7,851 bases of DNA. Origin: an uncultured Alphaproteobacteria bacterium (GTDB lineage: Bacteria > Pseudomonadota > Alphaproteobacteria > Rickettsiales > UBA1997). Below are positions 1 through 7,224 of this stretch, one piece after another. Each line of letters begins with the position of its first letter. Positions within the stretch are counted from its first letter, which is position 1. The DNA lies in the NCBI GenBank assembly GCA_949298005.1, contig CASFUN010000070.1:1-7851 (forward strand), in the 5' to 3' direction. The translations under genes and the position numbers were made by a program. The notes below the pieces were generated by a model. It worked only from the letters and a program-made list of their open reading frames with translations. It made no database searches and was not told where the DNA came from.

Positions 1-42
1 TAATACAGTTTAATTTTTTTATGTCTAGTTTTATTAAAATAA

Positions 43-1323
43 TTACGCTTTATATTTAACATGGAACAGTTCATGTGCAAATGGCTTTGTTTTTGCCCAT
101 TTAATGTATTCACACACTTCTTTATTGTTTAAAGCATTATTCTTATTTAATTTAGTATCTATACCATTCAAAACATTTCTTCTTTTTTCAATTAGTTCAT
201 ACTCTGAATTTGGCTTTGGTGGCAACAATGGTTGTCCTCCGCCGTTTATACAGCCGCCTTCGCAATTCATTACTTCCACATAGTGATAATTCTTATATAA
301 ACCTTTATCTAAAAATAGTCTAAAATTTTTAGGGTTCGATATTACAGCAGTCTTGATATTTTTATCACCAATGATAATAGTAGATTCTTTAAATTTGATT
401 CCATAATCATCTACATTATTCATTTCAAAATTTTCTAAATCTTTATTATCTACTTTATTTTTTATAACTCTCAACGCAGATTCCATAACTCCACCACTTT
501 TACCATATATAGCACCACCAGCACTATATTCTGACAAATTATCCCCTTCACTTTCCTCTAAATTTTGAAAATCTATACCTTTTTCAGTTATTAGTTTTGC
601 TAATTCTCTTACAGTTAAGACATAATCAACAGCCTTAATACCATTGTATTCATATATTTCTTCTTTTTTTGAAGTACAAGGCATAATTGAAACTACAACT
701 ATATTTTTAGGCTCTATACCTTCCTGTTCAGCCCACCATGTTTTATATGCCATACCAGAATGTATATGTGGTGACATTGCGGTTGTCAAATTTGAAAGAA
801 ACTCAGGCTTATATAGTTTAACGAAGTTTACCCAAGACGGGCAACATGATGTAAACATTGGCAAAACTGACTTATCATCATTAATTCTTTCCAAAAATTC
901 TTTAGCTTCGATTATACTTGTTATATCTGCTCCAAAATTAACATCGAATATTTTATCAAAACCTAAAATTTTATAACAAGTATTTAGCTTTTTTTCCATA
1001 TTAACACCATAATCCATTTTGAAAATTTCATTTATTGATGTTCTTACGGATGGTGCAGATTGAACTATAACTAGTTTGCTTTTATCTTCTAATGCGTGTT
1101 TCACATCTTCTATATTAGACTTCTCAATCATAGAAGCTACAGGACAAACTAAAGTGCATTGACCACATTTTGTACATGGGTTTTCATCTATAAAATCTAT
1201 ATATCTGTCCTTGCCAACCCCTTTTACACATATATGTTCTATTCCTATACTTTTGCATTTTATAACACATTTTGTACATTTTATACATTTGTCTTTTAAA
1301 AACTCTACGGAATTAGATTTCAT
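43..1323 (-). CDS. hydA: Monomeric [FeFe] hydrogenase with two N-terminal [4Fe-4S] clusters
   Basis: Catalyses reversible reduction of protons to H2 at the H-cluster, probably in the cytoplasm with reduced ferredoxin as electron donor. The 426-residue protein starts with a ferredoxin-like domain carrying two CxxCxxCxxxC sets (Cys13/16/19/23 and Cys50/53/56/60). The catalytic domain has all three signatures: TSCCPSW at 158-164, MPCTSKKEE at 214-222 and MNCEGGCINGGGQP at 352-365. By family knowledge Cys161, Cys216, Cys354 and Cys358 hold the H-cluster, and Cys160 is the proton-relay cysteine. Glu139, Glu142 and Ser184 probably match the clostridial proton path. The [2Fe-2S] domain of larger clostridial enzymes is absent, so this is the short form. 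The start follows a good GAGG site that overlaps the stop of the upstream membrane-protein gene. No maturase (hydE, hydF, hydG) or NADH-binding subunit gene is in the window. The L3 loop has Asn353 and Glu355 where Ala and Pro are more usual. Confidence 0.96.
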   Translation of the reverse strand: MKSNSVEFLKDKCIKCTKCVIKCKSIGIEHICVKGVGKDRYIDFIDENPCTKCGQCTLVCPVASMIEKSNIEDVKHALEDKSKLVIVQSAPSVRTSINEIFKMDYGVNMEKKLNTCYKILGFDKIFDVNFGADITSIIEAKEFLERINDDKSVLPMFTSCCPSWVNFVKLYKPEFLSNLTTAMSPHIHSGMAYKTWWAEQEGIEPKNIVVVSIMPCTSKKEEIYEYNGIKAVDYVLTVRELAKLITEKGIDFQNLEESEGDNLSEYSAGGAIYGKSGGVMESALRVIKNKVDNKDLENFEMNNVDDYGIKFKESTIIIGDKNIKTAVISNPKNFRLFLDKGLYKNYHYVEVMNCEGGCINGGGQPLLPPKPNSEYELIEKRRNVLNGIDTKLNKNNALNNKEVCEYIKWAKTKPFAHELFHVKYKA

Positions 1324-1328
1324 ATAAA

Positions 1329-1333
1329 CCTCA
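1329..1333 (-). promoter_or_regulatory. Shine-Dalgarno site of the hydrogenase gene overlapping the upstream stop codon
   Basis: Read on the minus strand the junction is TGAGGTTTATATG. TGA ends the small membrane-protein gene, GAGG is the Shine-Dalgarno core, and ATG is the hydrogenase start after a 5-base spacer. Ribosomes finishing the upstream gene are therefore placed on the hydrogenase start. This supports translational coupling and fixes the hydrogenase start codon. Confidence 0.75.
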
Positions 1334-1735
1334 CATTTTTATTATCCTAACAAATAAAAGAGAAATAAATATACCAATTATATTACGGTACAAATCTCTA
1401 GATATTTTTTCAAGACACAATTTATACTTTGGATCAGAAAAATTGTTTGCTTTTCTAACGGTTATACCAAGCTCTCTTCCATCTAATAAACCAATAAATA
1501 TCCACGATGTTGCAATTGGAACTTTACTATTCAATTTTAATGTTAGTAAAACTACTGAATGTAAAATATTAAACAAAACAGAAGACATTATATTTTTCAC
1601 ATCTGTTTTTTCCTCAACTATTTGTTCCATTTTATCTTCTGGCCTTAAAATTGTTACTATTGATATTACTATTGAACCTATAATTAATAGCAATATTAAA
1701 TGCTCTAGATTTAATTTTGGTGGCAAAAATACCAT
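1331..1735 (-). CDS. Small integral membrane protein of unknown family
   Basis: I do not recognise this 134-residue protein. It shows a strong hydrophobic helix at about residues 11-30, a weaker hydrophobic stretch at about 50-67, and a C-terminal hydrophobic segment at about 115-132 ending in RIIKM. Between them is a charged, partly conserved-looking region (LLDGRELG at about 83-90, then several Lys and Arg). It has a single Cys (residue 107), no CxxC pair and no obvious haem or cofactor motif. The start lies 6 bases after the stop of the upstream membrane-protein gene with a poor Shine-Dalgarno, so translation probably depends on coupling. Its TGA stop forms part of the hydrogenase ribosome site. 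Position between a polytopic membrane protein and a hydrogenase suggests co-expression, but gives no proof of a shared function. Confidence 0.8.
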   Translation of the reverse strand: MVFLPPKLNLEHLILLLIIGSIVISIVTILRPEDKMEQIVEEKTDVKNIMSSVLFNILHSVVLLTLKLNSKVPIATSWIFIGLLDGRELGITVRKANNFSDPKYKLCLEKISRDLYRNIIGIFISLLFVRIIKM

Positions 1736-1741
1736 AAAACT

Positions 1742-2365
1742 TTAAACACATGTATTTAACCAACAATACCATAGAATACCTATAGAAATGTATTCGATAA
1801 TTCTCCAAAATTGATAATTATCTTTTTTTCTTAAAAATTTTTTAAATTTTACATATAAAATATTCCAAAATACGAAAGAGATAATAAATGCTAAAAAATA
1901 ATTTATGAAAGCCTTAGCAATCATGCTTTTAACAATTTTACCATCAGTAAATAATGGTATCGATAAAAACGTTAGATTCACAGGTATTCTAAAATAATTA
2001 AATAAACTCAATAGCATTGGTAAAAGCAATATAGAATAACCAAAAGAATCTTTATATTCTATAAAACGAAGAGAACCTTTTCTTATATTCCCATCGTATT
2101 TTAACCAAGTATAAACAAAATAAGTAACAAATATAACTACAAGATATAAGAAAACTTTCCATTTTTTTGTATATTTATTTGAAATATTAAATGTACCTAA
2201 TGTTTGTATAAAATTATTAATCATAACATTATACATAATCATTGTCATAACCAACCAATTAAAATAAGATGCTTTATTGCTAAAACAAGCACAAAAAGCA
2301 CCTACCAATAATACTAATATAGTATTTAATTTTGATTTTTCCTTTGATATTTGAATAGAAAACAT
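1742..2365 (-). CDS. Polytopic membrane protein of unknown function
   Basis: A 207-residue, strongly hydrophobic protein that I cannot assign to a named family. Probable membrane helices lie at about residues 13-30, 32-50, 70-88, 108-124, 152-172 and 188-203, with Lys/Arg-rich loops at 64-70 and 173-181. The stretch IPVNLTFLSIPLF at about 127-139, followed by a Lys-rich turn and a long helix, faintly recalls the PVSTT-type loop of phosphate permease-like transporters. This is too weak for a functional call. The C-terminus carries two Cys (201, 206). Its ATG overlaps the TAA of the upstream TPR-like gene by one base (TAATG), a classic coupling arrangement, and 6 bases separate it from the next gene. 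It therefore sits in the middle of the hydrogenase operon. Confidence 0.82.
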   Translation of the reverse strand: MFSIQISKEKSKLNTILVLLVGAFCACFSNKASYFNWLVMTMIMYNVMINNFIQTLGTFNISNKYTKKWKVFLYLVVIFVTYFVYTWLKYDGNIRKGSLRFIEYKDSFGYSILLLPMLLSLFNYFRIPVNLTFLSIPLFTDGKIVKSMIAKAFINYFLAFIISFVFWNILYVKFKKFLRKKDNYQFWRIIEYISIGILWYCWLNTCV

Positions 2366-3012
2366 TATTTTCTTATATAATCTGAATATATTTTTATTCT
2401 ATTTTTAAAACTTGAATTAACTTCATCATTGGACAACAAATCATCTATTATTTTTCTAGCATCATCATAACCGCCATTTTTTATTAAAAATAATATCTTC
2501 TGTTCTTTAACCATTTCTAGTAATGGATTTTCCTCATTTTCTAATTTAGAAAAAAGGTTTTCTAGATAAGTATTATCTATATTATCATCATTTAATCTTA
2601 GTATTAGTAAGTTTAATCCAGAATAATATTTTAAATATGTATCACCTTCATTATTTAGAATATCTTCATATATTTTAGCTATTTTTTCATTTTCTAATTT
2701 TTTTGCATATTCCTTAACTAAATTTAAACCAGTCAGTGTTTTAGATACTCTTGGAATATTTTCATCATTATATAATTTTTCTAAATCAGCTATAACTTCT
2801 TGTGAACTTAAACTTTCAAATATTTTTGAATTATAGTTTAGTATTTTGTTTTTTTTATGACTTTTAACTATAAATCTCCCGAGAAAAACCGCCAATAAAA
2901 TTAATAATAAGATTAAAATTCTTTTTACATTTTTTGTCAAAAATCCTTTTACATTATCTTTTATAGCGTCATATTTAAGTTCATTTATAAAATTATCATT
3001 TTGTGTTGACAT
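2365..3012 (-). CDS. Membrane-anchored TPR-like protein (TPR_21/YfgM-like)
   Basis: The 215-residue protein has a charged N-terminal tail of about 30 residues, one strong transmembrane helix at about 31-48 (RILILLLILLAVFLGRFIV), a Lys-rich stop-transfer stretch at 50-56, and then an all-helical domain to the end. The helical part has amphipathic pairs such as ARKIIDDLL near 185-193, typical of degenerate tetratricopeptide repeats. This layout matches the TPR_21 group that includes YfgM, an accessory protein of the SecYEG translocon in proteobacteria. The match is by architecture, not by signature residues, so the exact role is uncertain. It is the first gene of the minus-strand operon. Read on the minus strand, a GAAG sequence lies 4 bases before the ATG. 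The usual alphaproteobacterial neighbours bamB and der are not present here. Confidence 0.75.
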   Translation of the reverse strand: MSTQNDNFINELKYDAIKDNVKGFLTKNVKRILILLLILLAVFLGRFIVKSHKKNKILNYNSKIFESLSSQEVIADLEKLYNDENIPRVSKTLTGLNLVKEYAKKLENEKIAKIYEDILNNEGDTYLKYYSGLNLLILRLNDDNIDNTYLENLFSKLENEENPLLEMVKEQKILFLIKNGGYDDARKIIDDLLSNDEVNSSFKNRIKIYSDYIRK

Positions 3013-3033
3013 GAATCTTCAAGTGTTTATCTT
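3006..3033 (+). promoter_or_regulatory. Predicted sigma70-type promoter of the HIT gene
   Basis: A perfect TTGACA (-35) lies at 3006-3011, then a 16-base spacer and TATCTT at 3028-3033 (four of six matches to TATAAT). Transcription would begin near 3040, just upstream of the ATG at 3062 and downstream of the alternative ATG at 3011. The -35 box overlaps the first codons of the divergent TPR-like gene. Promoter calls in AT-rich DNA are error-prone. Confidence 0.4.
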
Positions 3034-3061
3034 GATAAGAGAATATATAAATTTTTTTAAA

Positions 3062-3400
3062 ATGCAAAACGAATATAATGATGACAATATTTTTTTAAAA
3101 ATTATAAATGGCGAAATACCATGTAACAAAGTCTACGAAGATGATAAAGTACTATGTTTTCATGATATAAACCCTAAAGCTCCAGTACATGTTTTACTTG
3201 TTCCAAAAGAAAAATATGTGTCTTTTGATGATTTTGTTAAAAAATCTAGTATGAAAAACATATATAAATTCTTTAGGACAGCAGCAGAAATCGCGCAAAA
3301 TTTGAATTTAAAATCATACAGAATATTAGCAAATTGTGGTTCTGGTGCTGATCAAGTTGTTTTTCATTATCATCTACATATTATGGGATATTTTGAATAA
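3062..3400 (+). CDS. hinT: HIT-family nucleotide hydrolase (HinT-like)
   Basis: A 112-residue histidine-triad protein. Members hydrolyse nucleoside phosphoramidates and aminoacyl adenylates in the cytoplasm. The N-terminal NIFLKIINGEIPC at residues 9-21 is the standard beginning of the family, followed by FHDINPKAPVHVLLVPK at 33-49. Near the C-terminus lie Asn91 and the triad HYHLHIM, with His102, His104 and His106; His104 is the expected nucleophile. The protein ends only a few residues after the triad, as usual. An ATG at 3011 would add 17 residues not seen in the family and would overlap the divergent gene. I prefer the ATG at 3062, which also lies downstream of the predicted promoter, though its Shine-Dalgarno is weak. 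The sequence is closest in style to alphaproteobacterial HIT proteins. It is a single-gene unit with no evident link to its neighbours. Confidence 0.92.
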   Translation: MQNEYNDDNIFLKIINGEIPCNKVYEDDKVLCFHDINPKAPVHVLLVPKEKYVSFDDFVKKSSMKNIYKFFRTAAEIAQNLNLKSYRILANCGSGADQVVFHYHLHIMGYFE

Positions 3401-3422
3401 AATATTTTTAATTGAAAATATT
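3401..3422. repeat. Perfect 8-bp inverted repeat after the HIT gene, overlapping a -35 box
   Basis: AATATTTT at 3401-3408 pairs exactly with AAAATATT at 3415-3422 across a 6-base loop. It begins immediately after the TAA stop of the HIT gene and covers the first two bases of the TTGACA at 3421. The stem is pure A/T and is not followed by a T-run, so it would be a weak terminator. It could instead be an operator for the promoter of the large surface-protein gene, or chance in AT-rich DNA. Confidence 0.45.
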
Positions 3423-3448
3423 GACAGTCAAAATAAAGTGGTTCTAAC
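3421..3448 (+). promoter_or_regulatory. Predicted sigma70-type promoter of the large surface-protein gene
   Basis: A perfect TTGACA lies at 3421-3426, then a 16-base spacer and TCTAAC at 3443-3448 (four of six matches to TATAAT). It leaves a leader of about 30 bases before the ATG at 3485. The spacing equals that of the predicted HIT promoter. No strong Shine-Dalgarno precedes the ATG; GTTGGG at 3476-3481 is the nearest purine-rich stretch. Confidence 0.45.
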
Positions 3449-3484
3449 TTAGCTTAGTTTATTAATTTCAATGACGTTGGGTTT

Positions 3485-3745
3485 ATGTTTTCGAAAGTTT
3501 CAACAAAAAATAACAAAAGATTTTTCTTTTTGATTTTAGTATCTTTGTTTTCACTGATTAATTCATATACAGCTTTTGCTGGTTCTATCAATTTTGGTAC
3601 AGCAGAGGGTGGTGTGGCTTATAATCCAGAAGACTTTAGTATTCAATGGAGAGACAAAAATCCTATTCCTAGTGATTTTCTTGGCAATAATGAGAAATTT
3701 ATTGTTATTTCTGAAGATATTAAAGCAATATTAAAATTAAGTTAG
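3485..3745 (+). pseudogene. 5' fragment with signal peptide
   Basis: An open frame of 86 codons. Residues 1-12 are basic (KVSTKNNKR), 13-26 are a hydrophobic core (FFFLILVSLFSLIN), and TAFA-GS at 29-34 is a signal peptidase I site, so the protein is exported by Sec. The mature part begins GSINFGTAEGG. The frame ends in TAG at 3743-3745 only because a base is missing near 3733-3736. Adding one A continues as ILKIKLEH and onward in frame. As it stands, this fragment would be a short secreted peptide. Confidence 0.8.
3733..3742 (+). other. Frameshift 1 (A-run at 3733-3736)
   Basis: The upstream frame stops at 3743-3745, and the downstream frame is closed by a TAA at 3721-3723, so the shift must lie between. 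Changing the AAAA at 3733-3736 to five A gives a smooth join (ILKIKLEHGKFSGNSGS). The downstream segment then runs open to 4011 and encodes beta-helix-like sequence. Confidence 0.7.
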
Positions 3746-3975
3746 AGCATGGTAAATTTAGTGGCAATTCAGGCTCAATAGCGGGTTTAGATTCAACAGC
3801 TATTATTGTCAAAAAACTTGAAACTAATTTAGTACAAGGAGATGGCGTTGCTGTTAATTCTCCAATTTTGTTGTATTGTGGTAATGCTTCTGATAATTTA
3901 TATAAAGCGACTACCAGTGAACTTATTTTTGAAAAAGGTATTATTGTTTTAAATAAGAAATTCACTGCTGTTGAT

Positions 3976-4010
3976 AAAAATTTTTTTATTGCTGGAAAAG
4001 GTTTTATGTG
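3976..4010 (+). other. Frameshift 2 (T-run at 4002-4005 or at 3981-3987)
   Basis: The frame in use ends in TGA at 4009-4011. The next frame is closed by a TAA at 3975-3977, so the shift lies within 3976-4010. This stretch holds A5, T7, A4 and T4 runs. Lengthening TTTT at 4002-4005 by one T gives GKGFYVKDNDFPF, a plausible join. The T7 run is an equally likely slippage site. Confidence 0.65.
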
Positions 4011-4082
4011 AAAGATAATGATTTTCCTTTTATGTTCGCTAGTATAACAGCTAACAATGATACAAATGCGGCAAACTTTGTT

Positions 4083-4085
4083 TAG
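4083..4085 (+). other. In-frame TAG stop inside the surface-protein gene
   Basis: With the frame set by the preceding segment, TAG interrupts ANFV-stop-ADYVIPNK. The reading frame is unchanged on both sides, so a point substitution from a sense codon (TTG, CAG or AAG, for example) explains it better than an indel. It is the only break that is not a frame change. Confidence 0.6.
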
Positions 4086-4105
4086 GCTGATTATGTTATT
4101 CCGAA

Positions 4106-4122
4106 TAAAATGCTATTCTTAT
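4106..4122 (+). other. Frameshift 3 (A-run at 4107-4110)
   Basis: The frame in use ends in TAG at 4122-4124, and the next frame is closed by TAA at 4106-4108. Lengthening AAAA at 4107-4110 to five A gives IPNKNAILIENQNVLSER, which then stays open to 4645. This is the most tightly located of the A-run events. Confidence 0.7.
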
Positions 4123-4629
4123 AGAAAATCAGAATGTACTTTCCGAAAGGAATGTTTTAAAAAATGGCTTTGGCGCAAAACAAGGTAATATAAATTTAGT
4201 TGATGCTGGTGAGAAAGCAATAGTTGGAAGCAGTCTTATAAGTGAGCAAGATAAATTTGTTGAATCATATGCAAAAACTACAGAAGGAACAATAAATGTT
4301 ATGAAAAATGTTATAAAGATTAAAAATACTGGATCTGGACAGGCATTTTTCAATGCTGCTGGTGGAGATGTTAATATTGATACTACAGCTGCTGACGGTT
4401 CCAATAAAGGTTCAATAACGATTTCAAGTGATAGAACAGGAAAACTTGTAGGTTTTGCAAAATCTGATAACGATATTTTTATCAAAACAGGTGTTTTAGA
4501 TCTTGATGTAAGAGCTATAGGTGATACAAACTATTTTGCTGAAAGTACCAAAGATATGGTAATTAATATTGATCAACTAGATCTTAAAGCTAATGATGAT
4601 GATGAACTAAAAAGTCCTTATTTAAAGGT

Positions 4630-4645
4630 TGAGATGTTAATGTAA
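4630..4645 (+). other. Frameshift 4 (GAGAT at 4631-4635)
   Basis: The frame in use ends in TAA at 4643-4645, and the next frame is closed by TGA at 4630-4632. Adding one A to give GAAGAT restores LKVEDVNVTLEELKI. No run longer than two bases is present here, so this event is not an ordinary long-homopolymer slip. Confidence 0.65.
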
Positions 4646-4868
4646 CATTGGAAGAGTTGAAAATTACAAATAATACAACTTTAAGTGCTGGTGCTTATTT
4701 GATTGAGGCAACTGGAACTGCTAAGTTAACAGTTAATAATATTAATGAAGCTATTGCAAATAAATTAGCAGCACAATTTGTAAAAAGTACTGGAGCAGCT
4801 AATGTGACAATAGATAATTTTGATTTAACTGGCAGCATTACTTTTACTGGATTTGAATTACAAAATAA

Positions 4869-4942
4869 TGTTGCAGACAATCAAGATGCTACTTTTATTT
4901 TGGTAAAATTTTTACGGATGAAAATGCAAAAATTCATGGTTT
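4869..4942 (+). other. Frameshift 5 (T-run at 4893-4896)
   Basis: The frame in use ends in TAG at 4942-4944, and the next frame opens after a TAA at 4866-4868. Lengthening TTTT at 4893-4896 by one T gives DATFYFGKIFTDENAKIHG, which continues into the long open segment. The restored ATFYFGK matches the short strand seen elsewhere in the repeats (GAYFVST, GAVFYNS), which supports this position. Confidence 0.65.
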
Positions 4943-5441
4943 AGCTACAAGAACTAATACTGGTAAATTGACAGTAAACCTACTAGAAGATGTTAAATTA
5001 GAAGGTAAAAATACGGAAATAAAAGAGTTGGTAATTATTAATGGTGGCGAAGCTAGTTTGAATTTTGTGGGTAATGATAAAGTTCTTTCTTTAAATAATG
5101 GTGCTATTATATCTGGCGTATTAGTTTCATCTGGTACTGAAAATGCAAGTTTAGTTGATACTAATGGTGGAATACACATTAATAATGCTAAATTTAGTGC
5201 TGATAATTTAGCTTTAGTAAAAATTTTCGCATCTGGCAAGATAGCAAAGTTGGGTGATGTTAACTCGGATATATCTATAGATGGCTTAAAAGTTAATGAT
5301 GAAAGTCATGTAAATACAGCTTTAGTGCGGATGGAGACTGATAAAATCCATAGAGCAGAAATAAAAGCTAAGAATCTTAGATTACAAGATTCTAAAATGG
5401 GTGCTATAGTTATTGACAATGGTACAACCAATGATGGTCAA

Positions 5442-6390
5442 GGTATTGAAATAATTTTTGCTGAAAATTTAAGTATATCGAATAACGAATTTTTAGGTTC
5501 TTTTGTTTTTGGTGAGAAACAAGCTATAACAATAGCTGGTGGAGATGATTATGGAACAGTTATAACTGGAAATATGATTTATATAGCTATGAAAACTGAA
5601 AAGGCAATAACAATAGGTAGTGCTGGTTCATCTAAGACTATATTTAGTGGAAACAAAGCTAAAGAAAATCAAGATTTGGGAGCGTATTTTGTAAGTACAA
5701 GTGATACATTGAAAGTTTTAGGTAAAAACATAGAAATAAAAGATAATATTACAAGCGATGATGTTGGCCAAAGTTATGGTTTATTTAACGCAGATAACGG
5801 TATAGAAATTGGTGATGCAAGTACCGAAACTATAGTTGTATCCGGAAATGAAATTAAGCAGAAAGTTGATGCAAGTTTAATGAGAAGTGGGGCTAATGTT
5901 AGATTTACGGCTACTGAAAGAATAGATTTTAAACTTGATAAAAATACTTTTGGAAAAGCTTTGGAAGTTGCTAATGGTGAAGTTAATTTTAAATCCAAAA
6001 CTATAAATATAAGTGGAGATAGTACCGCTACGGTTGGAAATTCAAACTTGACAAGTTTTACTGAAAGCAAGACCTTAACTATTGGTGATGAAGCTACTAC
6101 TTCAAATATTGGTATATCTAATATAGCTTTAAAAGAGAATGAAAATTACTTCTTTAAAAATGCAGAAACTATTAACATAACTGGAAAAGATTCAAGCACA
6201 TTTACAATAAGTGGTTTAAAATTAAAAAAAAATAATGATTTTGGTGGAGCCGTTTTTTATAATAGTGATAATAATGGTGGAATTAAAGTAAAAGTTGGTA
6301 CTTTGAATATTAATTCAAACGAAACACCAAATGCGTCTATATTTAGACAAGAATTCAATAAAGCGGAAGATGTAATTGCTGTTAATAATA
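5442..6390 (+). repeat. Degenerate beta-helix repeats in the passenger
   Basis: A loose module recurs at irregular spacing of about 25-40 residues. It has a strand of type xIxIGxxxS, then xTIxxSGNxxKxN, then a short strand such as GAYFVSTSD, ASLMRSGAN, NYFFKNAET or GAVFYNSDN. Clear copies begin near 5520 (AITIAGGDD), 5601 (AITIGSAGS), 5799 (GIEIGDAST), 5997 (KTINISGDS), 6069 (KTLTIGDEA) and 6168 (ETINITGKD). The repeats are degenerate at the DNA level, so they are old and unlikely to recombine often. Confidence 0.6.
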
Positions 6391-7150
6391 TAAATAGTTA
6401 TATTGTTGACAAATCAACTGGTAAGGAGATAGCTGGTTCAACTATGGCTGGTTTATATTATGGAAAAGGTAAAAGTTTCAAAATGCATGGTTATGACGAT
6501 GATACAAAACCTATAAATGTTAAATTCTTAGATAACATTACCGGTATAGCAGCAATAAAATTTGGTAGTGAAGAAAATAATGCTAATAATATTCAGTATG
6601 GTGCTAATGCATTTACTATAAAAGTTGGTAATTTTGTATTAAAACCTAGTTCAGTTGGTAATAATACGAAAACTGCAATAGTATTCATAAATCCACAATA
6701 TATCGAAACTGATAATGATGGTAAAGTTAGTGTTCAGGTAGATAGCTTAAAAATAACAATTAAAAATGGTGGTACATTAGATTTAAAAATGCTAGATAAT
6801 AAACCATCCATTGCTGTCGTTGCCAAGAAACAGACTTATGATAATGGTAATAATAAAAAAGTATTTGAATTCGGTGAAACAGTAATAGAAGGTGAAGTCG
6901 GTGATGGTAATACTATTGTTAGAATGAGTGGATATAATAGTTTAGAAACAACTGATTTTAACAATCTGGATACTTATCAAACTATAACAGCTGATGGTGA
7001 AATTGGTAAATCAAAACTCACTATTGGCGAGAATATAGCTGAGTTTGACACTGGCGATCCAGGAAGCAAATACACACTTCATGAGTTTGAGATGAAAAGT
7101 GGAAAAATGATTATACGTCTTGATAATAGTAATAAAAATGTGGGTTTGTT

Positions 7151-7224
7151 TAATGGGCTGGAGATTATAAAACTTTATCTAATGGTGCTGATTCTAAAGA
7201 TACTGTTATTAATAAAGGAACAAT
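7151..7224 (+). other. Frameshift 6 (G-run at 7155-7157)
   Basis: The long central frame ends in TAA at 7224-7226, and the next frame is closed by TAA at 7151-7153. Lengthening GGG at 7155-7157 to four G gives FNGAGDYKTLSNGADSKDT, ordinary passenger sequence. Without it, the frame runs into an unlikely Leu/Ile-rich tail. Confidence 0.7.

Noticed and set aside
1..42. A gene or terminator at the left edge, downstream of the hydrogenase
   Set aside because: The 42 bases contain no minus-strand ATG and no GC-rich stem; nothing can be supported.
644..976. Plus-strand open frame of 110 codons
   Set aside because: It lies fully inside the hydrogenase gene on the opposite strand, has no ribosome site and no recognisable protein character.
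1443..1745. Plus-strand open frame of 100 codons
   Set aside because: Antisense to the small membrane-protein gene, whose coupling to both neighbours is clear.
3011..3061. Upstream start for the HIT gene at 3011
   Set aside because: It adds 17 residues not found in the family, overlaps the divergent start codon by two bases and would lie upstream of the predicted transcription start.
3401..3422. Rho-independent terminator for the HIT gene
   Set aside because: The stem is only A/T and there is no T-run after it; I list it as an inverted repeat instead.
4301..4944. Two apparent small genes (4301-4645 and 4648-4944)
   Set aside because: Coding character extends upstream of both apparent starts in the same frames, and their ends coincide with frame changes, so they are pieces of one larger gene.
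3743..4944. Stop-codon reassignment or readthrough of TAG
   Set aside because: At all but one break the frame changes, so reading through the stop would not restore the protein; TGA and TAA act as normal stops in the operon.
3720..6070. Several minus-strand open frames opposite the surface-protein gene (3720-3965, 4129-4485, 4695-4880, 4934-5239, 5774-6070)
   Set aside because: They are Leu-, Pro- and Ser-rich mirror frames of Asn/Asp/Gly/Thr-rich coding sequence, without ribosome sites or domain signals.
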